Assembly (NCBI GenBank): GCA_045595165.1
Contig: JAZNZY010000024.1
Location: forward strand, 1-55,051
Source of the DNA: SFLA01 sp045595165
GTDB lineage: Bacteria; Bacillota; Clostridia; Oscillospirales; CAG-382
Reading direction: 5' to 3'
DNA length: 55,051 nt
Numbering within the stretch: the stretch's first letter is position 1; every line of letters begins with the position of its first letter. The translations under genes and the position numbers were made by a program. Positions 8,599 to 16,798 of the stretch are shown here, piece after piece. The notes beneath the pieces were generated by a model. That model searched no databases. It saw nothing but the letters and a program-made list of their open reading frames with translations, and was not told the DNA's origin.

Positions 8599-8627
8599 AT
8601 TTTAACAAATTCTATAAAGAAATGCAA
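8599..8627 (-). promoter_or_regulatory. Candidate promoter of the dut-lipoprotein run
   Basis: Minus strand: TTGCAT (8622-8627), 17-base spacer, TAAAAT (8599-8604). A perfect 16-base palindrome CTTAATATATATTAAG lies at 8583-8598, directly at the expected transcription start, and could be an operator. Confidence 0.65.
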
Positions 8628-8701
8628 CCTCTTTTTCTCAAATTATTCAACTTTGTGCAGTTTTTTCTCTGTTTTTTACGCATTTTGAACAAAAATCACC
8701 C

Positions 8702-8741
8702 AAAAAAACCCCCCCGCAAATGCTTTTGGCGTTTGCGGGGT
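8702..8741 (-). terminator. Terminator after substrate-binding paralogue 3
   Basis: A 12-bp GC-rich stem, 8712-8723 with 8729-8740. On the minus strand it is followed by GGGTTTTTTT and then GGGTGATTTTTG. That last part resembles the 3-prime tail of the dispersed hairpin elements. Confidence 0.85.
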
Positions 8742-8768
8742 GCAAAGACGTTTAAGTATTAAAGCAAG

Positions 8769-10247
8769 TTAGTCTTCCAAGAACAGATCTATAGTATCTG
8801 TCATATCAGCCTCGAAAGCGGACTGATGAGATTCAACGTAGCTGGCAAGACCTGCTCCGCCGGTGGTAAGGCAGTTGTTGTACCACTGAATGCAGTCGTC
8901 CCAGTTGAATACGATAGAGATATCAACAAGACGGTTGGAGAAGAGAATGTCAAGCATTTCTGCTGCATCGTCATCCTGGAGTGCGCGCTTGTTCTTAAGA
9001 GTTCTTTCGTAGTATTCGGGAGTGATGTACTCTCTTGCGGACCAAGCCATTGCTTCAAGAGTGAAGGTTACGAAATCGAAATCCTTGCAGTTTTCCTTGA
9101 TAGCAATGCACTGGAACCAGTAGGGGTTGGTAGCGGAAGCGTAGGTGTCCTGTTCTGCGTTGAACTTAGGAACGGGAAGAATACCATATGCAACCTCAGA
9201 TTCACGGATCTCAGGGCTGTTAACAACGTCAACGGTAGTAATACGGAAGAGGGACTGACCCTTTGCGAAATTAGCTACGAGAGTAGAATCGGACCAAGTG
9301 GTAAAGCGTTCGGTATATGCGCAGGAATCAACAGCGCTGATAACCTTTTCATAAACCTGAGAGAATGCGTCGAAGTTACGGTCATTCATAACGGAAAGAA
9401 CGGGGATATCATCCTCATCCTTGGTTACCATAGGACAGTCTGCGCCAACAACCAGGGTATATGTATCGAAAGCTGCCATTACGCTGCCCCAGATAGCATC
9501 CTTGTTGTGGGTCATATTGCCGTCACCATCGGGAACTGCGGCAGTCTTTGCCATTTCGCAGAACTTATCGAGAGTCCATTCGCCATCGCGAACGAGCTGT
9601 GCGGGGCTCTCAAGGTTGTTATCGCGGAGAAGTTCGATGTTGTAAACAACACAACGGGTGTTTTCGTCATCCATCATAAGGATATCGCCGGTAGAGAAAT
9701 AAAGCTTGTTAGCGATAGACATATCCTCGTTTGCGGCAACGTCCCACCAAGGCTCATCAAGGCTGAGGTGAGAGCCTTCGATAGCGTAAAGGTCTGCAAA
9801 CAAACCTTCTGCTGCAAGAACACCAAGGGTGGAAAGACCGGTTACGATAACATCGTAATCGTCAATACCGGAAGCCTTATCGGTCTGAACCTTATTGATA
9901 AAGGGATCCCAAGCGGCGGACCAGATGGTTTCGATAGTAATGCCGTAGCATTCCTTAATCTGCTGGTTACGCTCGTAAGCGGCGTCGTTTACAGGCTCAC
10001 CGGTGTTTTCATCGGGATCGAGAGCTTCTTTGCAGAATGCATGGAAGTTTTCTGCGGTGTCGCCTGCGCTGGCAAGGATCTTAAGAGTCTTGCCGTTGTA
10101 CTTATCGGTCGCGCCGAGGTGAGGAACGTAAGCGTTGGGATCAACACTGACGCTGTCAGATGCATCGGAGCCGGCGTCATTGCAAGCGCAAAGCACAACA
10201 GAAAGCATCATCAGTACGACCATAAGCAAGCATACTGTTTTTTTCAT
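8769..10247 (-). CDS. Extracellular substrate-binding lipoprotein, paralogue 3
   Basis: 492 residues; lipobox LCAC (Cys22). Shared family marks are EPWWDVAANEDMS, LYFSTGD, CVVYNIEL, QLVRDGEWTLDKF and DEDDIPVLSVMNDRNFDAF. It pairs with paralogue 4: both open the mature domain with YVPHLG, share ITPEYYERTLKNKR and LFSNRLVD/IFSNRIAD, and have NWDDCIQ(W/Y)YN. They therefore form a second duplicated pair, more distant from paralogues 1 and 2. It lies 40 bases downstream of paralogue 4, with a good ribosome binding site (AAGGAG). The transcript ends at the 8702-8741 terminator. Substrate unknown. Confidence 0.85.
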   Translation of the reverse strand: MKKTVCLLMVVLMMLSVVLCACNDAGSDASDSVSVDPNAYVPHLGATDKYNGKTLKILASAGDTAENFHAFCKEALDPDENTGEPVNDAAYERNQQIKECYGITIETIWSAAWDPFINKVQTDKASGIDDYDVIVTGLSTLGVLAAEGLFADLYAIEGSHLSLDEPWWDVAANEDMSIANKLYFSTGDILMMDDENTRCVVYNIELLRDNNLESPAQLVRDGEWTLDKFCEMAKTAAVPDGDGNMTHNKDAIWGSVMAAFDTYTLVVGADCPMVTKDEDDIPVLSVMNDRNFDAFSQVYEKVISAVDSCAYTERFTTWSDSTLVANFAKGQSLFRITTVDVVNSPEIRESEVAYGILPVPKFNAEQDTYASATNPYWFQCIAIKENCKDFDFVTFTLEAMAWSAREYITPEYYERTLKNKRALQDDDAAEMLDILFSNRLVDISIVFNWDDCIQWYNNCLTTGGAGLASYVESHQSAFEADMTDTIDLFLED

Positions 10248-10287
10248 GTTTTTTCTCCTTGTATATTATTTTAAAAAAGAGTCGTAT

Positions 10288-11760
10288 TTAATCCTTGGTA
10301 AAGAATTCCAAGGTTTTTTCCATTTCGAAATTAAACTGGTCCTGTTCGGACTCAACAAGGCTGGCAAGTCCGTTGGTGCCCTGAGTAAGCACACGGTTGT
10401 AGTACTGTATGCAATCGTCCCAGTTATAGCAGATGGAAACGTCCGCTATACGGTTGGAGAAGATTATATCAAGCATTTCCGCGGAATCGTCATCATCCAG
10501 AATACGCTTGTTTTTAAGAGTTCTTTCGTAATATTCGGGGGTTATGTATTCTTTGCCGGTCCAAGCCATAGCTTCCAAAGCGAAGGTTACGAAATCTAAA
10601 TCCTTGCAGCTTTCCTTTATGGAAACAGCGTGGAACTGATAAGGATTGATGGTAGTGCAGTAAGTTTCCTGCTCTTCGTTGAACATGGGAATGGGAAGGA
10701 TTCCGTAACGTATTTCCGCATCGCGGAGGGACTGCCCGTTAACGGCGCTTATAGTTATGGTATAAAATAGTGCCTGACCTTTTTCAAAGTTGGCGCACAC
10801 CACGCCTGCATTGGGATCGTTCCACGCATAGTACTGTTCGGTATAAGCGGTGGTTTCTCTGTCGGTACAAATTTCCCAAACCTTTTCAAAAGCTTCGTAG
10901 TTTCTCGTATCCATCATTGCGAGACGGGGAATATCGTCCTCATCCTTTGAAACCAGAGGGCAATCAGAGCCGAGAATAAGGGTATAGCTTTCAAAGCTTG
11001 CCTGAACAAGTCCCCAGACGTCCTCACCGGTAACAGTCATTTTGCCGTCGCCATCGCCTTCGTGAGAGGCAGTTTTTGCCATTTCATAAAGTGCATCAAG
11101 AGTCCATCTATGGTCATAAACCAACTGTGCGGGACTTTCCAGCTTGTTATCTTCTATAAGATCCTTATTGTAAAGGATACAACGAGTGCTTTCGTCGTCC
11201 ATCATAACGATATCGCCGGTGGCAAAATATAGTTTGCCCGCCACGGACATATCCTCGTTAAAGGGCTGATCCCACCAAGGCTGATCAAGGCAAAGATTGG
11301 AATTTTCGAGAGAATTGAGATCGACGAAAAATCCCTCTGCCGCAAGAGTACACAAATTCTGAAGACCGGTTACGAACACATCGTAATTATCAAGTCCCGT
11401 AGCCTTGTCTTCACGGACACGGTCAATATAAGGAGAAGGGGCTTCCTCCCAGATGGTTTCAATGGTAAAGCCGTAATTTGCCTGAAGCTGGAGGTTACGT
11501 TCATAGGAAGCGTCGTTCACAGGCTCGGTCGTAAGCTCTGTAGCGTTAAATGCCTCTTTTGAAAAATTACTTTTCTCGTTGCTGGCAAGGATAGTAAGCA
11601 CTTTGCCTTGATGAGCGGTTGTTTCCCCCAGATGAGGAACGTAGGCTGTGGGAGCAAGTGAAACTTCGGGTTCGGAAGCTTCAGATGCATCGTTACAGGA
11701 CGCCAGCGCGGCGGTGAACAAGGAAATTAAAACCAGGAAAATGCAAAGAGTCTTTTTCAT
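10288..11760 (-). CDS. Extracellular substrate-binding lipoprotein, paralogue 4
   Basis: 490 residues; lipobox LASC (Cys22). It is the first gene of a two-gene unit with paralogue 3 (for shared motifs see that entry). It differs by DHRWTLDALYEMAK in place of the DGEWTLDK seen in the other three. Its promoter at 11874-11902 is a perfect consensus, and its leader of about 105 bases carries two adjacent perfect inverted repeats (11788-11835). High expression of this pair is therefore likely. As with the others, no transporter genes are adjacent. Confidence 0.85.
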   Translation of the reverse strand: MKKTLCIFLVLISLFTAALASCNDASEASEPEVSLAPTAYVPHLGETTAHQGKVLTILASNEKSNFSKEAFNATELTTEPVNDASYERNLQLQANYGFTIETIWEEAPSPYIDRVREDKATGLDNYDVFVTGLQNLCTLAAEGFFVDLNSLENSNLCLDQPWWDQPFNEDMSVAGKLYFATGDIVMMDDESTRCILYNKDLIEDNKLESPAQLVYDHRWTLDALYEMAKTASHEGDGDGKMTVTGEDVWGLVQASFESYTLILGSDCPLVSKDEDDIPRLAMMDTRNYEAFEKVWEICTDRETTAYTEQYYAWNDPNAGVVCANFEKGQALFYTITISAVNGQSLRDAEIRYGILPIPMFNEEQETYCTTINPYQFHAVSIKESCKDLDFVTFALEAMAWTGKEYITPEYYERTLKNKRILDDDDSAEMLDIIFSNRIADVSICYNWDDCIQYYNRVLTQGTNGLASLVESEQDQFNFEMEKTLEFFTKD

Positions 11761-11787
11761 AATTTTCTCCTTTTCGCAGATAAAGCC

Positions 11788-11835
11788 TTTTAGTAGGATA
11801 CCTACGTATCCTACTAAAACAGGGGTACCCCTGTT
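11788..11835 (-). promoter_or_regulatory. Two adjacent palindromes in the leader of paralogue 4
   Basis: TTTTAGTAGGATAC (11788-11801) and GTATCCTACTAAAA (11806-11819) form a perfect 14-bp stem with loop CTAC. Directly next to it, AACAGGGGTACCCCTGTT (11818-11835) is a perfect 18-base palindrome sharing two bases. Both lie inside the transcribed leader on the minus strand. There is no long T-run, so they may be operators, an RNA structure or a weak terminator for the asnB operon, which has no other terminator. Confidence 0.6.
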
Positions 11836-11873
11836 TATGCCGAAAAAATCCTATTAATTTTTTACCAAATTAT

Positions 11874-11902
11874 ATTATACCTTATAAACCGAACATTGTC
11901 AA
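11874..11902 (-). promoter_or_regulatory. Consensus sigma-A promoter of paralogues 4 and 3
   Basis: Minus strand: TTGACA (11897-11902), 17-base spacer, TATAAT (11874-11879). It starts 12 bases after the asnB stop codon. Confidence 0.9.
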
Positions 11903-11914
11903 GTACGGCAAAAA

Positions 11915-13771
11915 TTACCTTTTAACAAAAAACTCCTTATACCAAAGTAAAAACGAATATATCATCCATATTTTACGCATATTGTGCTTTCCTGCCTTGT
12001 GGGAATCCAAAAGTTTCATAAGCTCGTCTACATCGAAAAACATAGATGCGCTCTCGCTTTGGAACTCTGTTTTGACGATATTATAGTATTCGTCCTGCCG
12101 CAAAAGCTCGTCCAAAGGAACGGGAAATCCCCTCTTTACCATTTTTGCGCTTCGCTCGGGTATATGCTTTGCCGCCGCATGGCGAAGCGCCGTTTTGGTT
12201 TGCTCCTTGGTAGCTCTGTATTTTGCGGGAACCTGCATAGCGGTTTCCAGAACCTCTTTATCAAGGAAGGGAACGCGCAACTCAAGGGAATGGGCCATAC
12301 TCATTCTGTCTGCCTTAACCAGAATATCGTATGCCATCCAAACGTGGATGTCCGCATACTGGGTCTGGGAAGCAGGATCCAGAGAAGCGACTTTATCAAA
12401 CACCTTTTTGGATGCCAAAGCGGGTGATTCCACTGCGGGATGTCCCTTAAGCACGGCGCTTGCGGACTGTGCATTGAACACGTAATTGGCACGGGCATAT
12501 CTTTCCCAGGGCTCCATCGCCCCTGCGGTGATAAAATGCTTGCCCTTGAAATCGGGAAGTATATTCGCCACGCCTGCCAAGGCTTTTCTTATGAAACGGG
12601 GAACCTTTTCGTACCTGCCGAAATGCCATTCGCTTTGGTAGAGAGGATAACCGCCGAACAATTCGTCAGCTCCCTCGCCGGAAAGGACTACTTTAACGTA
12701 TTTCGATGCGGTTTCCGCAAGGAAGAAAAGAGGTATTTCCGAAGGGTTGGAAAGAGGCTCGTCCAGATAATACTGTATATCCGCAGCACGGGTAAAGAAC
12801 TGCTCGTCCTTCATAACCGTGGGTATATTGGGAAGTCCCACAGCGGATGCGAAAATTGCCGCATCCTGCAGTTCGCTCACCTTTTCCCTTTCGTAGCCGA
12901 TAGAAAACGTCTTTACGGGCTCTCCCGTAATTTCCTCGTTGCGGGCGGAAACCGCCTTTGCAACCATAGAAGAATCCACGCCCGAGGAAAGGAAGCAGCC
13001 CACCTCAACGTCGGCAATACGGTGAGCCTCAACGCTCTCCCCGAAGACGGAATTTATCTTGTCCGCCCAATCGTCAATACTGCCTTCGTTTTTGATATTC
13101 CACTTTATATCGTAATATTTCTTTATATTCAGGGCACCGTCTTTGTATGTGAAAAAGTGTCCTCCCTCAAGGCGGAACACGTTTTTAAACATAGTTTCCT
13201 CCCCTACCGTGTATTCGTAGGTGAGATATTGCGCCAGTTTTTCGGTGTTAAGTTCTTTAACGAAATCGGGATGAGGCAAAAAAGATTTTATCTCACTACC
13301 GAAGATAAAGCTTTTTTCGTCCTTGTAGTAATAAAAAGGCTTTATTCCGAAAATATCTCTGCAGCCGAAAAGGGATTTTTCTGCTTTGTCCCATATAACG
13401 AAAGCGTACATTCCCCGCAGCATTTCGCATATTTTTTCGCCGTATTCCTCGTAGCCGTGGAGTACGACCTCGCTGTCAGAACCGGAAACGAAGGTATGTC
13501 CCGCCGCTACGAGCTTTTCACGTATTTCGCGGAAGTTATACACCTCGCCGTTAAAGACCAGAACCTTGGTGCCGTCCTCGTTTTGCATAGGCTGTGCACC
13601 CGAGGCAAGGTCGATAATGGAAAGACGGCGAAATCCCAGAGCCGCTCCGTCATCCACGTAATAGCCCTCGTCATCGGGACCGCGGTGGACGATGGTATCC
13701 GCCATGGATTTTATAATTTTTCCGTCGTTATCACGTTTTTCGATTATTTTATATCCGACAAATCCGCACAT
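11915..13771 (-). CDS. Asparagine synthase-like amidotransferase, probably amidating D-Asp in the cell wall
   Basis: 618 residues. The N-terminal class II glutamine amidotransferase domain begins with the catalytic Cys2 (MCGFVGYK) and has RGPDDEGYY and FNGEVYN. The C-terminal ATP-pyrophosphatase domain has the PP-loop SSGVDSS near residue 260 and LSGEGADELFGGYP. The general reaction is ATP-dependent amide formation from glutamine, as in asparagine synthesis. The two genes upstream encode a D-aspartate ligase-type protein and an aspartate racemase, with a 5-base gap to the racemase. In Lactococcus an asparagine synthase of this type (AsnH) amidates the D-Asp cross-bridge of peptidoglycan. That role fits here better than free asparagine synthesis, but a plain AsnB cannot be excluded. 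Confidence 0.9.
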   Translation of the reverse strand: MCGFVGYKIIEKRDNDGKIIKSMADTIVHRGPDDEGYYVDDGAALGFRRLSIIDLASGAQPMQNEDGTKVLVFNGEVYNFREIREKLVAAGHTFVSGSDSEVVLHGYEEYGEKICEMLRGMYAFVIWDKAEKSLFGCRDIFGIKPFYYYKDEKSFIFGSEIKSFLPHPDFVKELNTEKLAQYLTYEYTVGEETMFKNVFRLEGGHFFTYKDGALNIKKYYDIKWNIKNEGSIDDWADKINSVFGESVEAHRIADVEVGCFLSSGVDSSMVAKAVSARNEEITGEPVKTFSIGYEREKVSELQDAAIFASAVGLPNIPTVMKDEQFFTRAADIQYYLDEPLSNPSEIPLFFLAETASKYVKVVLSGEGADELFGGYPLYQSEWHFGRYEKVPRFIRKALAGVANILPDFKGKHFITAGAMEPWERYARANYVFNAQSASAVLKGHPAVESPALASKKVFDKVASLDPASQTQYADIHVWMAYDILVKADRMSMAHSLELRVPFLDKEVLETAMQVPAKYRATKEQTKTALRHAAAKHIPERSAKMVKRGFPVPLDELLRQDEYYNIVKTEFQSESASMFFDVDELMKLLDSHKAGKHNMRKIWMIYSFLLWYKEFFVKR

Positions 13772-13776
13772 AACCT

Positions 13777-14469
13777 TTACCTGACCTGTTTTCCCATAGT
13801 TTTAATGCAGGCCTCTGCCAGCACTTCCATCGCGTCCACGCAAGAGGAGGGGTGGTTTCCTCTGAAAACGAGAGAAAGCTCGGTACAGCCCAATATTATC
13901 TTTTCAGCCCCGCGGGACAGCATATGACTGCAAATATCCGAAAACATTTCCATATCCACGGGAACGCCTTTTTTGACCTGATCGTAAATAACGGACATTA
14001 CCATCTTTTGATGTTCTTCATCGGGAAGGACTGCCTTTATACCCTGCTTTTCCAGCGAGGATTGAAGCACTCCCGTTTTAACGGTGCCGTCCGTAGCCAG
14101 AATTCCCGCGCTTTTCACGCCCGCATCGGAAAGATACTTCGAAACCTCATCCGGCATATGGATGACGTTGGCGTTCAGCTTGGGCGCATATTCATCGTAA
14201 AGCGCAAAGGAGGTAACGCAGGGCACTGCGATAACGGTACATCCCTGAGAAACCAAAAGATTGCCCATACGCAAAATTGCATCTACGGGAGAAGGGTTGC
14301 TTTTATCCAAAAGATATGCAGTCCTGTCCGGCACGCGGGGGAAGCTGGCAAGTATAAAATCCATATGCTCCGCATCCGAAAAAGCGGAGGTTTTTTTGGT
14401 GAGTATTTCGCAGAAATATACGCCCGCCATAGGGCCCATTCCGCCGATAACGCCGAGAATATCAGTCAT
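13777..14469 (-). CDS. Aspartate/glutamate racemase family protein, probably aspartate racemase
   Basis: 230 residues from ATG 14469. This start overlaps the upstream stop by 8 bases; the longer frame from 14529 would run 68 bases into the ligase gene. It is a cofactor-independent racemase. IGGMGPMAG is at residues 8-16, the first catalytic Cys84 lies in AVPCVTSF, and the second, Cys195, in ILGCTELSL. Glutamate racemase itself is encoded separately at 53406, so this one is free to supply D-aspartate. The position between a D-Asp ligase homologue and an amidotransferase supports D-Asp for peptidoglycan bridges. The first motif is VPCVTSF rather than the more common PCNTAH, a mild deviation. 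Confidence 0.88.
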   Translation of the reverse strand: MTDILGVIGGMGPMAGVYFCEILTKKTSAFSDAEHMDFILASFPRVPDRTAYLLDKSNPSPVDAILRMGNLLVSQGCTVIAVPCVTSFALYDEYAPKLNANVIHMPDEVSKYLSDAGVKSAGILATDGTVKTGVLQSSLEKQGIKAVLPDEEHQKMVMSVIYDQVKKGVPVDMEMFSDICSHMLSRGAEKIILGCTELSLVFRGNHPSSCVDAMEVLAEACIKTMGKQVR

Positions 14470-15688
14470 TATAGCCTCTTTTGCCGAAATGTTTTTTGTA
14501 TTTTTCATAGTAGTGGTACTGACCGACAATAAAACGCAGAGTGCGCTTTAAGCCCATATCGGGACCATACCAGGATTGACGCAGGCACTTACCCTGCTTT
14601 ACAAGCTGTTTTGCCTTTTTAACGAGGGATTTATCCGAAACGTATTTGTATATTATACCCTTGGGAACGGTTGTCCACAAGCATTCGTTGCGGGCATACA
14701 CACATTCGTGGGGAGAATCTTCGTAAACGTCCTTTACCAGAAATTCCGCCAGATTATAGCCTGCGGCGCAAACGAAAAAGCTGCTTCTGCCCTGACGGGG
14801 GTTGGTTTCCAGCAGTTTGTACTGCCCGTCGCGGGGGTCTTTTTTCATATCTATATTTATAAATCCGTGGTAACCGATCTCTTCGAAGAATTTAACAAGC
14901 CGTTTTTCCATCTCTTCGTCGCTGCCGGAGATTATGGCGGCATAGGAGCCGATTCCCTCGGGAGTGTGCTCCTCCAGAAGCACGTTGCCCATACAGATCA
15001 TACGGCACTTTCCGTCGTTACCCACGTAAGCGTTTACCACGCGCATTGCGCTGTCGTCCCCGGGAATAAACTCCTGAACGATAAGAGTATCGCGGTAAGA
15101 GGAAGAATATATCGCCTGAACTACCGCCTTGAATTCGTCCTCGCTTTGAATTACGAACACCTTTTTCTTGCCCTTGAAGGAGCAATTCCAATACGCCACG
15201 CTGTTGGATGCCTTTACCACCACGGGAAAACCGAATTCGGGAGTAAAGCTATCCTTGGTTTCAAAGGTTATTTCTGCGGTGCGAGGGTAAAGAAAGCCGT
15301 ATTTTTCACACATTTTATAAAAGTTTTCCTTTAAGGAAAGCTTCATAAGCAGATCGTAATCCGGCACTGCAAAGCGGTACATATCCTTTATTCTTTCGCA
15401 GTTGCGGCTTACCAGCTTTGTATAGTTATCGCCGCAGGGAACGAGTATAAGGGTTTTATCCTTGTGGGAATTATAAAATTCCGTCATTACCGAAACGAAT
15501 ACGTCGTTATCCTCGATATTCGGCTCGGCTCTTACAACCTGCACTATGCGGCTGTCTGCGGTTGCGGGAAGCCTGCCCTTGCCTATCGCCACAGAGGATA
15601 TACCGTATTTTTCGTGAAAGCACCTTGCCATTCCGTATACGTTTTGGTCACTGCCCAAAAGCACGGGCAAAAATCCTGTATTTGCCAT
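14462..15688 (-). CDS. ATP-grasp ligase of the D-aspartate ligase (Asl) type
   Basis: 408 residues from ATG 15688, preceded by GAAGG; the longer frame to 15739 reaches into the promoter. The ATP-grasp fold is shown by FPVVVKAS (residues 154-161), QEFIPGDDS (205-213) and the metal-binding LLETNPRQGRSSFF (292-305). The N-terminal FLPVLLGSDQNVYGMA and the motif around HGFINIDMKKDPRDG closely resemble, from memory, the D-aspartate ligase of Enterococcus faecium. That enzyme joins D-Asp to the side-chain amine of the stem-peptide lysine. Downstream racemase and amidotransferase genes overlap or nearly touch it. The family also includes other carboxylate-amine ligases, so the acceptor is inferred. 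Confidence 0.88.
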   Translation of the reverse strand: MANTGFLPVLLGSDQNVYGMARCFHEKYGISSVAIGKGRLPATADSRIVQVVRAEPNIEDNDVFVSVMTEFYNSHKDKTLILVPCGDNYTKLVSRNCERIKDMYRFAVPDYDLLMKLSLKENFYKMCEKYGFLYPRTAEITFETKDSFTPEFGFPVVVKASNSVAYWNCSFKGKKKVFVIQSEDEFKAVVQAIYSSSYRDTLIVQEFIPGDDSAMRVVNAYVGNDGKCRMICMGNVLLEEHTPEGIGSYAAIISGSDEEMEKRLVKFFEEIGYHGFINIDMKKDPRDGQYKLLETNPRQGRSSFFVCAAGYNLAEFLVKDVYEDSPHECVYARNECLWTTVPKGIIYKYVSDKSLVKKAKQLVKQGKCLRQSWYGPDMGLKRTLRFIVGQYHYYEKYKKHFGKRGYND

Positions 15689-15729
15689 ATACAAGCCCTT
15701 CTTTCCCACTCTAAACATTTTTACAGAAT

Positions 15730-15758
15730 ATTGTACCACGAAAAAAGATATATTGCAA
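15730..15758 (-). promoter_or_regulatory. Promoter of the D-Asp ligase operon
   Basis: Minus strand: TTGCAA (15753-15758), 17-base spacer, TACAAT (15730-15735). The start is expected near 15723, which rules out the longer ligase reading frame. Confidence 0.8.
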
Positions 15759-15760
15759 GT

Positions 15761-15795
15761 AAAAAATATCCCTGCGAAAGTTTTTCGCAGGGATT
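15761..15795 (-). terminator. Terminator after the lipoprotein gene at 15807
   Basis: ATCCCTGCGAAA (15768-15779) pairs with TTTCGCAGGGAT (15783-15794) around a 3-base loop. On the minus strand it is followed by ATTTTTTA. It separates the lipoprotein unit from the ligase operon. Confidence 0.85.
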
Positions 15796-15806
15796 ATGTG
15801 TTTTGC

Positions 15807-16742
15807 TTAAAGTGAATGTTCGCGCGCTTTGGCGGCAATCGCATTTGCCATATTGACTGCATCTTGAGTGGATACGCCTTCGGCTACTTCATATATGTTG
15901 AGCATTCCGTTCTCAAAACGAGCCTTGGCAAACATATGACCGTCCGTACTAAAAAACTCATACTCGATTCCGCTTACGGAGTATGCGCCCACATCGGGAA
16001 ACGTAACGATAATCGAATCATTAATTTTTTTCCTGATGTAAACCGTTTCACCGTCGGCAGTAAGCTTCTCCACGTACCAATAATCCAGATTTCTGTCTTC
16101 TGCCGTATGGGTGAAGCCGGAAACAACGCCGTTTTCGTATAAAGTTGTTACGGTATAGGTGCAGGCATACCCTTCCATTTCCTTTTGGGAAATTTCTTCA
16201 GTTTTCAAAACAGCCCCGTCTTCGGTGTAATAAGTCCTATTCCCGTCCGTTATCGCACCATCCTCAGAATACGTATGCTCATATTCGTAATAAGCGTAGT
16301 CGCTGTCATATTCGTCCACAGAATACCCCTGCGAAGACTTTGGAACAGAAGCGCCGGGCTCATAATCGCTTTTATCGCTGTGAAGAAGAACATCTCCGTC
16401 ATATCTGTAGGTTTCATCGTGAGTTTTTTTACCATCGGTATATACGGTGATAATCTTTTCGGTAAACTCGCCGTTGGTATATTTCATAGCGGTAAGAGTA
16501 TAGTTGCTTTCGTCGCCGTTATATTCTTTTGTATATTTTCTTAAAACGGTATCACCGTTTTCTTCGGTAGTATTTTCCCACTCCTCTGTGACAAGAGAAT
16601 CTGCGGAGGTTTCGGATTCGTCCTGTTGCGGAACGCTTTCCGACGTCAAAGAAGCATCCTTCGAAACATCGCACTCCTGCACACAAGCTGAAACAAGAAG
16701 TAAAGCCAACAAAACAACAAGAACAATACTTATTTTCCTCAT
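15807..16742 (-). CDS. Lipoprotein with repeated beta-strand tokens, function unknown
   Basis: 311 residues from ATG 16742, which follows AAAGGAG by 7 bases. The signal peptide ends at lipobox VSAC (Cys20), followed by a long Ser/Glu/Asp-rich linker. The body has repeated short pieces such as KYTNGEFTEKIITVYTDGKK, YRYDGDVLLHSD and YYTEDGAVLKTEE. These resemble the Tyr-Asp/Gly-rich strands of RHS-like or MORN-like repeats. It lies 56 bases after the gene at 16799 and before a terminator, so the two form a unit. No enzyme motif was recognised. Confidence 0.7.
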   Translation of the reverse strand: MRKISIVLVVLLALLLVSACVQECDVSKDASLTSESVPQQDESETSADSLVTEEWENTTEENGDTVLRKYTKEYNGDESNYTLTAMKYTNGEFTEKIITVYTDGKKTHDETYRYDGDVLLHSDKSDYEPGASVPKSSQGYSVDEYDSDYAYYEYEHTYSEDGAITDGNRTYYTEDGAVLKTEEISQKEMEGYACTYTVTTLYENGVVSGFTHTAEDRNLDYWYVEKLTADGETVYIRKKINDSIIVTFPDVGAYSVSGIEYEFFSTDGHMFAKARFENGMLNIYEVAEGVSTQDAVNMANAIAAKAREHSL

Positions 16743-16798
16743 ATTAATCTCCTTTGGGATAACTTTTGAAACCAAAACGGCTGATACACCGTTTATTC

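Noticed and set aside
8690..8741. The terminator after 8769 as a ninth copy of the hairpin element
   Set aside because: Only the GGGTGATTTT tail is shared; it lacks GGGGTCCCC and the stem is different, so it is listed as an ordinary terminator.
12440..13927. A 495-codon plus-strand open frame opposite the asparagine synthase gene
   Set aside because: Shadow of the conserved amidotransferase; no ribosome binding site or family features.
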